This document shows, one piece after another, positions 1 through 14,300 of a DNA stretch of 64,000 bases. Positions within the stretch are counted from its first letter, which is position 1, and each line of letters begins with the position of its first letter. Origin of the DNA: Chinchilla lanigera (Eukaryota; Chordata; Mammalia; Rodentia; Chinchillidae); contig NW_004955426.1 of NCBI RefSeq assembly GCF_000276665.1, positions 734,919 through 798,918 of the forward strand, given 5' to 3'. The translations under genes and the position numbers were made by a program. The notes beneath the pieces are model-generated. The model did no database searches and was not told where the DNA came from. It saw only the letters and a list, made by a program, of their open reading frames with translations.

Positions 1-1104
1 CTGGCTCTGTCAAGCCTGTGACTTCGATATTTTCACTTCTGTTTCTAAGTGACTGGCTCCATTTCCTGCCTGGTGACATTTGATAGTAAAGGCTTAATTT
101 GACGAGGGCAGTATGGAGCTCTGAGTGTTTCTGCCTTAGACAGAGTACTAGCTAACTGGATTCTGAGAAAGAAGAGATGCCTATGAGCTAGGAAACCAAT
201 CAATAGTTCACTATTTTGCTATATTTTAATCCACCAAAGGAAATAAAACACACAAACACACAATACCTAGTAGTTTGTATCTAGGCAGTGTACTGATTAG
301 CTATTGATTTTTTTCTATGTTATGAAGAGATAGGATTATTTTGGAAGCACTCACAGTATCCTGTCTGAAACAACCGTGTAAGGAAAGTGTCTGTGGAAAG
401 GATACTTTGTCTTTTTTAGCTAGTGGTACAGTTTAAATACATAAAGCAAAATTCACAAAAATTTTACTTAAACATAAAGTAAGTATAAATATCAAACTGA
501 GTTCATTTCCTGCAAGTATAATGACTAAATGTTTATTACACAAAGATGTGAAATCTGGGTTTTACTGTGAATAAAGAATGGTTGAAATTCTGCAAATACT
601 CTGGTTTTTATTAGAGGATCTGATGAGTTTTGTGAACTGAAAGAGAAAAAGTATCTGGTTCCCAGGTCACAAAGGGTTTAGTATGTCATACCTGGTTTTC
701 CAACTGATCCAGGAATAGACTCTGGGCCTCTCTGTACCTTCCCATCTCTTTCTCTGAGTTTCCTAGACATTACAAGAGGCTGTCCCTTAGCCATGGTGGT
801 TGTCCCAGCTTCTCAGCTCCCTGGGTCCTGCTGATGGACACCTATTACCTGTTGTCAGTCTCCTCAGTACCAGACATCTACCCAGGGAGACAATGGTCGG
901 TGGTGACTTGTGCTATTTCCCAGCAGGTCCTGAGGGTTCCTCATTCAGCCTTGGCCTGAGCATCATTCTGCCTGCAGAGAGGGGCACCAGAAGGCCTCTC
1001 TGACCTCTCAACACTCGCTTTTCCAGATACACAAGGCCCATTGAAGCCTGGAGCTCACCGGTTCTTTCTTGTCTCCCACTCCAAAAAGCCACCAACAGAA
1101 GCAA

Positions 1105-1832
1105 CTCCTGCAGCATGAGTTTCCCTTCCCTTAAATATCTGCATGGCCAGGCTCTTTCTCCCTCCCCCTTCAGGTGTAGCTCAAGTGTTACCCCCCCAGC
1201 ACTCTTAACTTGAGCTCTCGTTTAAAATCACAACCTTAAATGGGATACCCACATAGGCAAGCAATGGATCCATCTGTCACACCACATACAAAAGTCAACT
1301 CAAAATGGAAGAAATACTTAAGCATGAGGTCTGAAAGTAAAACTCCTGGAAAACAGGGGGAAATCGATGGAAAATTAGTCTGGGCAATAACCTGGGGCGT
1401 CTATGGAAGGAAAGCAGGTTCGCGGCAGCGGAGGCTGGGGGGGGGGGACAGAGAGGGACTGCTCCTTGCGCCTGGGGTTTCCTTCGGGTGCTGAAACCAC
1501 TTGGGAACAGGATGGAAGAGGTGGTTATGTTACACTGGGAGCATAACAATGCCACTGATATTGTACACTTTAGAATGGTTCATTTTATGTTCTATGAATT
1601 TCATTTAATGAAACAAATGACAGCCTCCCTTACCCAGGTTCATTTTCCCCCTGCAGAACCTTTCTAGCACATCATGGGACTCGTTTGTTTACTTATAGCC
1701 CATCTCTCCTTCAATTATAAATTCCACAAGGACAAGGCTCTCTGACTGTTTCACTCATTGATGTAAATCTGGGTCTAGAACAGGCTTGGCATAAAGTAGG
1801 CAATGAATAAATATTTGTTGAATAAATATGTA
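1105..1832 (+). mobile_element. L2 LINE 3' end, interrupted
   Basis: Positions 1105-1235 match the L2 3' region (ending near 'agctcaagtgttacc'). The match resumes after 1616 and ends in the typical L2 tail at 1770-1832, which reads 'cataaagtaggcaatgaata' followed by AAATATTTGTTGAATAAAT. The two halves are collinear and separated by the L1 fragment at 1240-1615. This is an ancient mammalian repeat, so divergence is high. Confidence 0.65.
1240..1615 (+). mobile_element. Old L1 (L1M-type) 3' fragment
   Basis: Positions 1255-1400 resemble the end of L1 ORF2: 'aaaagtcaactcaaaatgga' followed by the 'tctgggcaataa' region. Positions 1555-1610 resemble the L1M 3'UTR: 'attgtacactttagaatggt'. The insertion sits inside an L2 copy. 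Reading frames are broken. Confidence 0.65.
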
Positions 1833-2196
1833 TTACCACCTTAATGCATCATTAATAAAAGGTCCGCAGTAGTTCACAGGGAGAAGTAGAAAAAAACAAA
1901 AACAAAAAACAGGTAAGAAGCCAGTGTGTTCTCATCTGAAATAAGTTGGAAGTGTACATCCTGTGGGAATTCCTCAGTTTATCACGTGGAAAACAAGAAA
2001 CTTGACAGAGATTCAGAAGACTGAGATGGCAGGATTAAGTGCTGAGTGTTGTGGTCTTTTTTAATTTGCAAGGATTAAAAATGTCAACAAATTGCATTTT
2101 CCTCGAAATTCTAAAAGATCAGTCAGCTCCTTGGATTTAAAGCAAGAGAGCTGGAACACATGAGGCTTCTAATAAATGCACTGCTTCTGCACCTTA

Positions 2197-2460
<264 letters not shown>

Positions 2461-4224
2461 TCAGGAACAGCGGTGGACAGCTCTTCCAGTGACTGGTTCC
2501 TGTGGGGCTTCCAGACGGCTGTCTACAAAAGCTGAATTATCAAGACCTGGTTATACAACAGGCTGAATTTGTTAGACATGCATTGAAATTTTTTCGGTTT
2601 AGTTTTTGCCTTGAACATGTGATGAAGATTTCAGGGTTGATCAATGAATCACACTTCACTTCTCTTGTGACCGAGATTTTAGTAGTTGAGTTTGAAAGCC
2701 ATTTGTGGGGAGTGCAGACTTAATGCATTAAGGTATCAAAGTTTGGGACAGGGAAAGTTCCCCACTGACACTACAAGCAACAAGGAAAAGAACCCATCAA
2801 AAAGTAGGAAGTGGCATGGGTCAGATATGGGTGACTTATTTTTTTAAAGAGATATCAATGTGGAGATGGGTCATAGCGATCATTTGCCAAACATGCAAAG
2901 GAATAAGCTCTCTGCTAAGCAAGAAGAGTAAATACAACCAAAAAAGGGGGAAGGCAAGGAGAGTAAATATGGTAATGAGACTCAAAAGAGAAAATTGCAA
3001 ACTCATTTTTCAAAAAAAAAAAAAAACCCATTGAGACCAAAATGCATTATGTCCAGGGCCATTATTCAATGTCTTATTTATAGAGTGAGACACTGAATTT
3101 GTTTTGGGTTGGTGATTGTTGGCCTTCTAGAAATGTACAGGCAGCATCAGGGAGATAAAGCATTCAGGGCAGATTCATTTAACAAAGTGTGGGTAGGTCC
3201 ACTTTTCAAACACGTGCACATATGCTGGAGAGTCTTCTATAGTGTCCCAGAGAAGAGTGCAAACTGGAAAAAGTGACCAATGAGAAGGCTTTAATCTGTT
3301 GCAATTGCATTTTCAGTCTGAGTGAATCACATTCACGGAACAAGGTCTTGGATTCTGAGGGAGCGTCCTTCTGGGGACCAGGCCTTCCCCCCACCCCCCT
3401 CCGGGCCCTCTCCACCCCCCTCCCCCTCAGGGGCAGGCACCCCAGAGCTGGCTCTCACCTGTGGCAGGCAGGGAGCCCCCTCTGGCAGTGAACGTAGGGC
3501 ATACGCCATGCCTGCCACATCCTCAGCCCAGCCCTGCACGAAATATGAGATTAAAAAAACAAACAACTTCATCCCATCCTACGTTAGAAGTCACATTCAC
3601 AAAGTTTCTTATCACCATCACCCAATAATGCAGTTTTCACCTTTCTGCATGCCAAGCTCAAGAAGCCCACGGGTGGGCGTCAAGCAGACAAAACTCATGG
3701 GGCGCCTCTTGGTTTCAGGGAACTCTTTTACAGCCCCACTCTCCAGCATCAAAGAGATGGGTGCTGAGGAGTCTTAGACACAGAAACACATCAAGGTTTG
3801 AAAGCTACTGTTGAGATTCAGGTCTGACACTCCTCCTAGGGAGCAAAGTGCTTGCTCTTGGCACTGCAGACCCACTTCCATCAGCACATTCGGTCAACAT
3901 CCTGGAAGTGGCTTCCTCGGGTCACTTCTACTGCCCCTGTGACCTGTGTCCTTCTGGGTCTCAGGGCGCAGCATACAACAGACCAGAAGCCTGAGCTTCC
4001 TCATGCTTGGGCATTTCCCTAAAAGTAGGCAGGGAACCCAGCAGGAGGAAGAAGTTGCGAAGCAGAATGTGAGACCTACAGGGACATGTTGCCAGTTCAC
4101 TGTGACACTGGAGAGAGAGCTTGGCCTCCTGAGCAAGCACAGGGAATGTCCCCGGCAACCCGAGGCAGGTGAAATGCAAGGCTGAGGGATGACTCCTCCC
4201 CAGCAGAGCTTCCTTCAGCCCCTG

Positions 4225-4345
4225 CTACTGGCTGGCACTTGTGGTTTCTTTTAATGCTCCAAACTGCATGGAAGTGGGCATTTTTACTTTATTGAGAAAA
4301 TTAGGACACTAAGATATTAAATAACTGGGCCACGGGAGTCATCTG
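4225..4345 (-). mobile_element. MIR SINE fragment
   Basis: The sequence resembles the reverse complement of the MIR core: 'tttactttattgagaaaatt' followed by an aggacac...aactgggccac stretch. This corresponds to the consensus 'cattttacagatgaggaaac'. The copy is highly diverged. Confidence 0.5.
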
Positions 4346-4643
4346 GGTCCTTTTTCTCCAATTCGACTTTTCTTTCTACACTGACATCATTCCCCACTTG
4401 CTATCATCTCATTCCTTCCTGCCTAATCCTCTGCTCAGACTCCCAGGCGGTGCCTTGTTCCTACTTCCGTCCTTCCACATGGACAGAGAACTGGCCATCT
4501 CTGAAATGAGCCAAAAAGGATGGATATGACTTTGTTCTTGGAAATCCAGCCATGATATCCCCTAATGTTGGATGGAAATATGAACTGATATTTGGAGAAA
4601 ATGACAGATTTTCAGCTTTGATAGGAACTGATTTGTGAGTAAT

Positions 4644-4669
4644 AACATCAACATCAACAACAACAACAC
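4644..4669 (+). repeat. Short ATC/CAA simple repeat
   Basis: This is a run of AACATCAACATC followed by CAACAACAACAAC. It is visible directly and too short to interpret further. Confidence 0.7.
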
Positions 4670-5270
4670 AATAGCGGGATGTAAAGCCCTTAGTCCAAAA
4701 CAAATAGAATCACATTTCTGACGTGGGGAAATGGTGAACAGTGATATGTTCTCCCTCAGTGAAGAGGGGTAAATAATGGATAATGATAATGGATTATGAT
4801 GCCTAAATTATTTTTGTGTAGAAAACAACTTTAATTTTTCAACTGGTAGTTGTTGTGTTTATATGTAGAAGATTTCTAATATTACCACAGTATATGGCAA
4901 TTCAGAATAAATCAGACACTGTTGTAAGTTTGCATACATTTTCTTGACAGTCAAAGACATGTGCTAGTAATGCTCCTTGAGGTATCAGCCCACTTATCCT
5001 GGAGCAGGTCCCATGTAACCCATACGTGTTACCCAGCAAGAAGTTAAAAGGGAGGATGCAGCGTACGGATGCAGCTACTGGAGAGATGGGGATGGTGTAG
5101 AGAAGTGAGTATGTAGGTTACAGTGGCTGAGGTGGAAATCTTGTGGCTCAACCTTGATGTTCTGTAAATAGATTGAGAACAGCATTCACTGAGCAGCCAG
5201 TTGCAAAGAGAAGGGAAGTCAGGCATGGACCAGGATGCCAGGAAGACAGACTCATGAGCTCAAGATGGTG

Positions 5271-5400
5271 CTTAGTGACTGCAACAGAGAGAAGGCAGAG
5301 AAGCAGCAAGTGGGTGGGGATGAGGAGGGAATGGAGGAGGAGAAAGACGAAGTTGAGGAAGAGGAGAAGAAGGGTGAGGAGGAAGAGGATCTGGCCCAGG
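5271..5400 (+). repeat. Purine-rich (GA-rich) low-complexity tract
   Basis: The plus strand is almost entirely A and G from about 5283 to 5390, with many GAGGAG, GAAGAG and AGAAGAAG units. It has an open frame of Glu and Lys residues on the plus strand, which I take to be a composition artefact, not a gene. Confidence 0.75.
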
Positions 5401-5504
5401 GGAAAAACAGCATAGGAACTAGACTCTGGCAAAACGGTTTCCCAGTGAGGGACTCAAGAGGGTCAGGATCCCTTAAAACATCGCAGCTAACTTAACACTC
5501 AAAC

Positions 5505-5710
5505 AATCCACTGGGTACTATTCTAACCTCTTCTCATATAATAACTTTAATCTTCTTTGAAATGCTGTGCAATAGGAACAACAGTTATTCCCATTTTACA
5601 GATGAGAAAAGAGAAGCACAGTAAGGCAAATGCTCAACCAAGTCTAGAGCCTGGGGGGCACAGTCTGAGAGTCAGCGTCTGTGATCTCCAGCCTCTTCTG
5701 CTCTCAGACA
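5505..5710 (-). mobile_element. MIR SINE
   Basis: Positions 5590-5612 read 'cccattttacagatgagaaa', the reverse complement of the MIR core 'tttcctcatctgtaaaatgg'. The flanks (…aataactttaatcttc… and a gcacagtaaggcaaatgc segment) also fit MIR. It is the better preserved of the two MIR copies in this intron. Confidence 0.75.
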
Positions 5711-8700
5711 GACAGTATGAGGATGAAAGCTCAGAGTCGATAGAATACCTTCCAAATTAACAAATTAACCTTGGTCTTCGTGTTACTGTTCTTGGTTTCA
5801 AATGATTCACTTGGCACGCCACTAAACTCCTGAGCTAAGGACCATTGAGTATGACTAATGCAGCTATCGGGCATTTCAAGCTAGAGTCTTGAGAACAGCT
5901 TGCCCAGACTTAATAGGTCTGGTACAAGAAACCGTGTTTAATTGGGACTCATTTGAGTCAGGAAAGGAATATTTGCATTTGCCTGTGATAGAACAATGCT
6001 TTGCTATTCCTCCTGGCACATGTGTTCTCTGAGGGAAGGTGTTGTGAGAATGGACAGAACAGAAAGCATCAAAAGTGGAGGGTGTAAGGTTAGAGGGCAT
6101 AGGCCCAGGTGAGAAGTGGGATACATGTGCAAGGGGCCAGAAGAGGCTAGAAATAATTTCCTCTCTCCTCAGACTCCACACAACACCTCCAAACTGTGTC
6201 TTTGGGAAAGGTGAAAGTTTTCCCAAAGATGTTGGGGAAGGAAGAAAGATGAACAGCATTATGAAGGCTGCAATCTAAACCCTGAAGATGCCCCGGACAA
6301 GTCCCTGCTGTGGGTGATGTGACAGTGATGATAATGCACCCCACGGAGATGGCAGAGTGGAGAGTGGGCAGCAACTCTACAGCCCTTCTTGGGTGACAGA
6401 AAAGGCTGGGCAACCTCAAGTGAAGTCTCCAGGACCATCCTGGGGTGGGGGCCTTAGTACACATGGCAACTGTCTTCTCTGAGGGAAGCCAACTTCTCTG
6501 GCTTGCTGGACTGGAGACAGCCCCTGTGCTTCATTGTGGCGAGGGAGATCTGAGTGTTTGATGGGCTGGAATGAGTGACGTGCAGGTCAGTTGAGGAAGG
6601 GGTAAGGAGGGGTTACTTGGCCCGGAGGCAGAAGAATGAGGGACACAGAGAGGAGGTGGCTGCTCTGTGGGGAGCCCACCTGGGAGGGAGGCAGGAATGA
6701 GCCCACAGAACGTGGTGGACCAGAGACAGGGCAGTCATCAATCGTCACATCCATGTGTGTGCTAGACAACAGGTGACGGAAGATAGAAATAATTCCCGAC
6801 TGAGAAAAGAATCAAGTCATGACCCTGCCTGACCCCCAAGTTTAGCTTCCACTGCACAGGGAGAAGAGAAAGAGGGCTGGCGACAGAGCAGCAGTCATGC
6901 TTTAAGCCTAAAGGGAACGGGAACCACAGGAGGTTGGTTGAATTTACCTAGAAGTGTTTAGAATAAGTGCTTTTAGTTTTTGCATCAGGTGACATGAGAG
7001 CTCAGAGACACAACAAAAGCAAATTACACAAAATGGTGTTAGCTGCACACAGATACGTGCCTAATAGATCTCCTTGCTGTATGCACTGAGAGTGTGGTGA
7101 GTAAGTGGAGTCGCCAACTTTGTAACCCTTTCCACCCAGGCTGTCTTAGTCTTATGGGGATTTCCAGGGGCTTCATTTAAAACGCTCTCAGCCTGGCTAT
7201 AAACACAATTGATGTCTATAATTTTTGCAAAAATTTCTCCTCTGATTAAGCTGAGACAATTATATTAAAGCTGATTTAGTTTCCTGAAAGATTAGGCATA
7301 TAATTTAACTTGTTTTTCCCTTTTGAAATCCTAATAATTTGCTAAATATCTAAAGATGATGTTCACCTTTAAGTACAAAATAATTTCTCCTGAGACTGAG
7401 CCCATTATAGCACTAAATTCTCAATGTGTTTATTGTGTGTTTTTAAAAAGTACCCTTGCTTTAGAAGTATAGTTTGCTACTTAACGTTTTTCTGTTATAT
7501 GACCATTTCCCACTGACTTTATTAAATTAGCCATTTCCCCATTTTTTTCTTTTGAAAGAAACATACCTGGAAATCTAACTCTTCTGAACATAATGTAAGC
7601 ATTCTGAAGCATTTTAACATTTTGTCGTGCCCCAAGGCCACAATGTACTTAAAATTCCATGCTATAAAATGAGAACTATCTACATATAATTTGGTACAGA
7701 CTGCGTGAGATTCTGAATTTACATGTGAATTTATTTGCAACCTCATGTTCTTTACCACGATATCACAATCTCATGATCAGAGGGCAAAAAACCCTATTTA
7801 TTTAGTCTTATCTTGCTGGCAGTTTATTATAAAAAGTGCATAAATAATCAGAAACCGTGAGCTTTTGATGCATGCCTTACATTATCATCCAAATCACCAA
7901 GTTTCCAGGTTGACCAAAACACTGTAGTTGGTGGCTGCTGTGAGGCTGATGAAGCAACCGAATGGTGTTAGCCCTACCCAGGCTGGGGTTTCTGCACATA
8001 GCTTTCCTCCATCAGCTCTTTAAATTCAGAGCTGTTATAAGATTAAACATTTTTGCTTTCAAAATTCCCAAATTTATTTTGAAAAGTGGAATCTCTAATC
8101 GAGAGAATTAGTGGAAAATGTCCTTCTATTGGTTAAACAATAAGTCAATTTAATAAATGCAAATGTTGGTTTAGGTAATGGTAGCTACTAGTCATGTAAG
8201 TGTATGTTTTAAATATTCTTTCTCTTTGACTTTGAAAAATGCATCAGGTTAGAGCAAAGACTGAATTTTATTGCACTTATTCATTCAGTGCTGAAAAATC
8301 AATGTCCAAGATATTAATGAAAACATTAATGTCCGATTAATTGCTGATGGAAGAGGCCTTTCCATTCTCTTCGTGGTAAGAGCAGGTAAAGGTCAAGTCC
8401 AAGCAGTAGTGACCCCTCAGGAAACACTTCCTGGGCATTTAAGGAAATACACCCCTGTTTCGCCAATCTCAAGCTATCTCAAGGATGAGTAATTTTCAAT
8501 TTAAAAAAACTTGGTTTTAAAAACGAACCTGTTTAAACATAGGACGGTTGCTTTCATATTGTGAATGTTATCAAATACCGGCGGTGCCGTCACCATGTAT
8601 GGTGGTATTTAGAAAGGCCTTTTCAGGAGTTAAATATGACCCTTTTTGATGAAAGGCCTTGTGTGGTACGAGAGTAAGATCTTACTCAGAACCTCCCGCC

Positions 8701-10529
8701 TTTCCCTCACCTATGTGCTGCAGGCCCAGGCTGTTGGGAAGGCAAGGCTGGTAGCACAGAGGTTCGGAATGAAGCTGCCGCCATGCCTGCCCTCTGACAG
8801 TGGGTGTGATGGAGACAGACTCATGCCTAGCCCTATAGGTACAGACAGCACAAGTTTGCTGATATTTCTTGTTCAGTACAAAACACCAAAAGTAATTCAG
8901 TTGTCTTTATTCTCACTTACTAGACAACAAGTCAGAAAAGGTTTCCTTTAATATACCCGGTTTTTCTTTTTAAACATAGAATATCATGGGAAGAAGGACA
9001 GGACTTCACATTTTATTTGGAGCCAGAAAACAATTTGGGGAATACAATGCAATTTTTAAAATTGCAGTGATGAGGGGGAAGTGGAAATCTGAAATTTATC
9101 TTCAGAGCAGTCTAGAGAGGATTATGTTGATGAGGTCTTTCAGTCCTGCAAGTATAAAGCACAGTTCTTGTTGAAGCCTCAGATAGTCAGGTAACTCAAG
9201 CATAATTATATTTTAATAAGAGTGTTTGTAACACAAATTGAATAATTCATCAAATTTTTCATCTCATTAGAAAAGTTGAGGAAAAGTATTTCATGAATGT
9301 GGATTCAGATGACCTTACTGCAAATCTTTATTGTTGGTGCAGCATGGTGTTATGAAAGCATTTATCTCCTGGAGGTTAGGAGTAGGGTGACGCTTATAAA
9401 CAAGGACAAATAGATGTGACCTTCACTTTCATAGAACAGTTTTTGCTGCTGAGTTTTTTTCTTGGTTCTTACTGCTGGCTGGTAATGATGAGAGTGGCCT
9501 TGTGAGTTCCATGTTAAAGAAAGCAGAATGGCTCTTAACCTAGGTGAATTAATAATTTCAAAGCTCCCTGTCTTTAACACCAGCCATCTCCTGTGGCAAC
9601 AGGGGAAAGTAACTTCTGTCTTCTATATCTGGAACATAATTGAGGATCTCTTTGCTATGGCAGCTGGCATACCCCTAAATAACAGTCTATACTAGTGTCA
9701 TAAAAAGAATTCTACATTACTGCACCCTAACCCTATCCACTGTTGTTGGAGTGTGCTTCCTCCCTCCTCACCACTTTCTTGTCAAAATGACCTCAGGGAC
9801 ACCCCTGGAATTTGTAATGGCACATTGGACTTTCTATCTACATGTTTATTATACCATAAGGGGAGACCTCAAGTCATAATCATCTTTTTATTTTAATTGT
9901 CTTCCATGTTGTGGCTCATGGTGGGAGATTAAAAATGTTAATTGATGAAAGAAGATGTCAGATTGATTTACAACATCAAGCACTTGTATTATTTAAGAAC
10001 AGCATCGTCCACTGAAAAGATACATGAAAACAGGGTCAAAGCCACTGGTATCATTAATGGGCAAGTTCTAATCAGCAACTTCTAACCACATCCACAAGAG
10101 TTCTGCTAGGGTTTAGAGAGGATACATGTTCCACTGGGAGCCTAAAGTCAAATAAATCTCATAATCCTGTGGTTCCTGGGTATGGCGCTAGAACATTTAA
10201 TGTAGGACAGATGCTTACTTTTCTCCACAACTAGCAGATTAGGATACCAAAGGTGGCAAGTCCTGAATCAGCACTGCTCTGATCATGCTGCAACTATTTC
10301 AAATGAAGATTTATGCTAGAATCTTCCTCTGGTGTGGCTGCTCAGGTGGTTATGATGTCATTCCCAGGTTTGTCTACATCTGAAGTAAGAGCCATAGGAG
10401 CCCAGCAGGTCCCGGGTTTCTTTAGCGTTTGATAAAAGCACTCTCTAGTCTCATTGGTCCTGCGCCTACGGGAAGGGCGCTGTCCGTGGTGCTGACCAGA
10501 AACTGTACAGAGAAAGTGCTTGTTATTCC

Positions 10530-11300
10530 TTGGAGAGCTTTAAAGGTTTTTCTTTTCATTACTGATTTTGAGCAATTTGTTTATAATGTCTCTTAATGTA
10601 GTTTATTTATATTTCTTGTTTTGGGGATTGTTGCATCTGTGAGTTTACAGTTTTCATTAAATTTGGAGAATTTTCAACCGTATTACTTCAAGTACTTTCT
10701 CTTTTCTCTTGCTCCTTTATCTCTTCTCTCATGCGGGGACTGCAATTATGCATATATCAGGCCAACCGATGCTCACGGATGATCTGTGCTTTTTCTTTTT
10801 TCTTTTCATTTTCGATAGATTCTATTGTTGTCTTCGAGTTCACTAATCTTTTCTTTTGCAATGTCTAATTTGCTGTTAATTGCATTTCAAGTATTTTCCA
10901 TCTCAGAGGCCATATTTCAACTCTAGAAGTTTTATTTGGTTCTTTTATACATTTTCTGTATTTCCATTTAACTTTCTGAACTTGAGAATGCAGTTATAAA
11001 TAATTTCACACCAGCTAGTTCTAGCATCTCTTTCACTTCTGAGCCAGTTTCTCCTCATTATAGATTACATTTTCCCTTTTGCTTGATAAAAGGGTAATTT
11101 TCAGATGAATATCAGATATTTTTAATTTTAATTTGTTGGGTGCTTGGCCTTCTTGTATTCAAAAATATAGTTCCTATTCTTACTCTCTATGGGGACAGAG
11201 AATACAGTCCATTTATTTGGCAACTGTTGTTCCTTTTGGGTCTTCGTTTTGAGACTCAGTAGAAACGACTAGAACATGTTTATTCTAGGGCTAATTATTA
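10530..11300 (-). mobile_element. Old L1 fragment, minus orientation
   Basis: The plus strand is T-rich and contains 'ctagaagttttatttggttc' and 'cattatagattacattttcc'. These resemble the reverse complement of old L1M sequence. The boundaries are uncertain and similarity may extend to about 11900. Confidence 0.5.
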
Positions 11301-14300
11301 TTTACATGGAAGTAAGTTGATTCTTAATACACCACCAAAGGGTCCATACATTATGAGGTTTTCCTACATGGCTTTTGGAAAGACATAGTACACTCACTCC
11401 TTTTCAGAGGCAAAGTTCACTGTCTCTTGTTATTTCAGACTATCTTCCCCAGATTTGGACATTTTCCTCATGCATGAGCTGATAATTCACTGACTATCAG
11501 GGGGAAATCCTCTTCACACCTTCAGTTTTCTGTCAGACTTTCTTCTCTTGGGTCTTCTGACCTATGAGCTCCAGTCACCATGATCTTCCCAGATTCCCAG
11601 CTGCACCCTGGAGATCCGTAGATGCAGTGGCTCTGCCAGCTTCATGGATTCTCAGTCCTTGTGCTATGGCTTTCAGCCTCTCAAAGTAATGATCTAGGAA
11701 TCACAGGGCTCACCTTCACTTCCTGTTTTCTCAAGTTCATTACCCTTCATCGACTCATGTTTAGTATATTACAAAAACCAACTGCTTCACATATTCTGAT
11801 TTGTAGTTATCATTGTTTTCTTCCTTGAAGGAAGGTCAATTTGACATCTCAACTGGAAGTAAAATTCCTCTGGTTCAGCAGTTTCTACAGCTTCCAAATG
11901 GAGATTCATAATTTAGGATTTCAGAAATTAGATTGTTCAATGACAGTGATGAAACCAATGCCAAGCTATAACCTATAGTTCATTTGGATATGTATGATAT
12001 TTACAATGTACATAATTTTTTTTGCATCAGTGCTGCCTCCTGGATCTTGTAGATAAGAAACTGCTAGGGTCATGACTTTGTTATGGGCAAGCCCCTTTCC
12101 ATCTTCTGCTAACTAGAAGAGGCTTTTCTTGTCCTGCTTTAGGCTGGTCATATGGCCTGAGTGTGCCATCCCCAGGAGCTTGCCACTTGGGCAGAGGCCT
12201 TGGATACCACACTGCTTCTTTTCTGGCTATGGTTTTTACACATTAGGCATAATGGTTCATGCCCCATTTCCACCATTATCTTTCAAAAACTCTGTTTCTT
12301 TACATTTAAACGTTACGCTTTGCCTCATGTCATTAACTGGGACAAAGCCAGTTCACTTTATCTTAGATGTCAAATGGTGATTCTTACTTTTTTTTGTTGC
12401 ATTCCACTCATCTGTCTGGTTCATTTTCACCATGGTACACCATCTGCTAAGCTACACCAAGTTCAGTGTCCTTCTCAGCCCTGCTGTCTCTGTCCCTAAA
12501 GATAAGTCTCAAATATCCCAGTTCTTTTACACATTTTATTCAGTTGGGTCATATGGTCAGAGATTCTGTTTCCTTCTTCACTATATCTATGTTGCTGTCA
12601 TGTCATCTAATGGAATATTTATATATTGTTATCTAAGCATTTAAAAATTATTTCTAATTTTCAAAATAAGTGGTCAAACAACATTCTTTGACAATAGCCA
12701 TAGTCTAATTGCAAAATTGATTATACTCAGTCATCTGAAATGTTTGTTTTCATAGCCAGCACAGATGTAATTCTACAGCTGAAGCCCTAGGTCTTCATAA
12801 AGCTCAATTACAGTGGAAATAATCCATAAGTGGGGGTTCAAAGAGCATTCCGTCACATTTTGGAAATCTTAAAACTACCATATCCAGTTGATTTAATGTT
12901 CTGCAAGAAAAGAAATCACGATACTGTAAATGAGAAAAAGGCAACTGAAGTCGATGCCAGCTATGAAAAATATTTAGCACTTTGTTTCTGCATAATGCCA
13001 TCATCTTCTTCTGATGCTCATAAACCAAGTAATGAGTGTTTTAAAGTTTAAAAAGTGTTTAGAGCCATGATAAAGATCTAGTTTGTTAGTCAATTTGTCA
13101 CAGAAAAAGAGCGTTACAGGCTCTTCTCATAAAGGGAAGTTATTGTTCAGACGATGAGGTCCATAAAAGGCTGTCTCCATGCAAAATTCTGGTGTCTTAC
13201 CTCCACATTTCTGTTTTTGTTGGGTAATAAAAAGTTAAGGACACTAAAGAAATACCACTAAATTTTGACAGATGCTATAAAAACATATCCTCCAAGCTCT
13301 AGATTTCCAGTGGTAACTCCATCAGCATGAAAGTCCATGCTATTATGTATCTTAAATCAGGACTTAAATCAAACTTTTTCTTAATATTATCTTTTCTATC
13401 AATTTTTATTTTTTATTGGTACATGTTTATAGTACGTAAGGATTACACTTCTTTGCGGGGAGTTGGTACATGAAATTATGGTTTTTAAAGTAAGGATTTC
13501 TTCTCTTGGCTTGGGGTTAAATCACTTTCAATGTTCTTGAAATTATAATAATTTATCGGTGTTTGGTTTAATCACAACCTTCACTCTTCTCTAAGAATTG
13601 TTCACCTTCCTTCCCATGTAATTAGTAAATTAATAAATTAGACCATAGTTGCTGTTAATGTGACTACCTCCTCTACAAGCTTGCATATCTGTATTTTGTT
13701 AAGAAAACTCTCATGTAGGGATGTATTTATTTATAAATACACAGAAATATTCATTAGCAATCTCCATTTGCCTAGAATTATTAGGTAAGCAGTGCTTATA
13801 ATAAAACAAACATCCTCCGAGCCAAACTTCAACTTTAGTCATTGGGATATACATGTTTCTAAAATGCTTTCTATCCTCCAAAATTTATTAGCAACCATGT
13901 AAGATTTTCTTGGTGACAAAAAGTCAGCATTATGACTATTAATATAGCAGATATGGAACATCTGAGCCATTGAATGACTTGTGCTACTTTTTTGTTCTTT
14001 AATTCTTATATTTACTTAAAAAAACTCTCTGTCTTCTCTTTATCAGTGTATCAACTCTTGATTCTATGGTACATCTTAGGTATGCATGCCTGTTTAGAAG
14101 TGGTATTCCCTGCATTTTTGCATTTGTTACCTAAAGTCTAATGTGAACCGGGGAATCCAAGGTCATAGCTGTTGAACTTTGTCTGTAACACAGGATAGCT
14201 CTGTGATGGTGACTTAGGCTCTTCCAGGGCCTTCTTCCTCCTTCTTAATAGTCTCTATTTGTAGTAGAAAAATTTACCAAATACATATCCTCTGGCTGTA

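Noticed and set aside
3322..3777. 151-residue open frame, plus strand
   Set aside because: It is the longest uninterrupted plus-strand frame near there, but it is proline- and serine-rich from a C-rich tract, matches no family I know, and lies antisense within a CTNND2 intron with no splice or promoter support.
5235..5495. Glu/Lys-rich open frame, plus strand
   Set aside because: It is produced by the purine-rich tract at 5271-5400; low-complexity coding illusions of this type are common.
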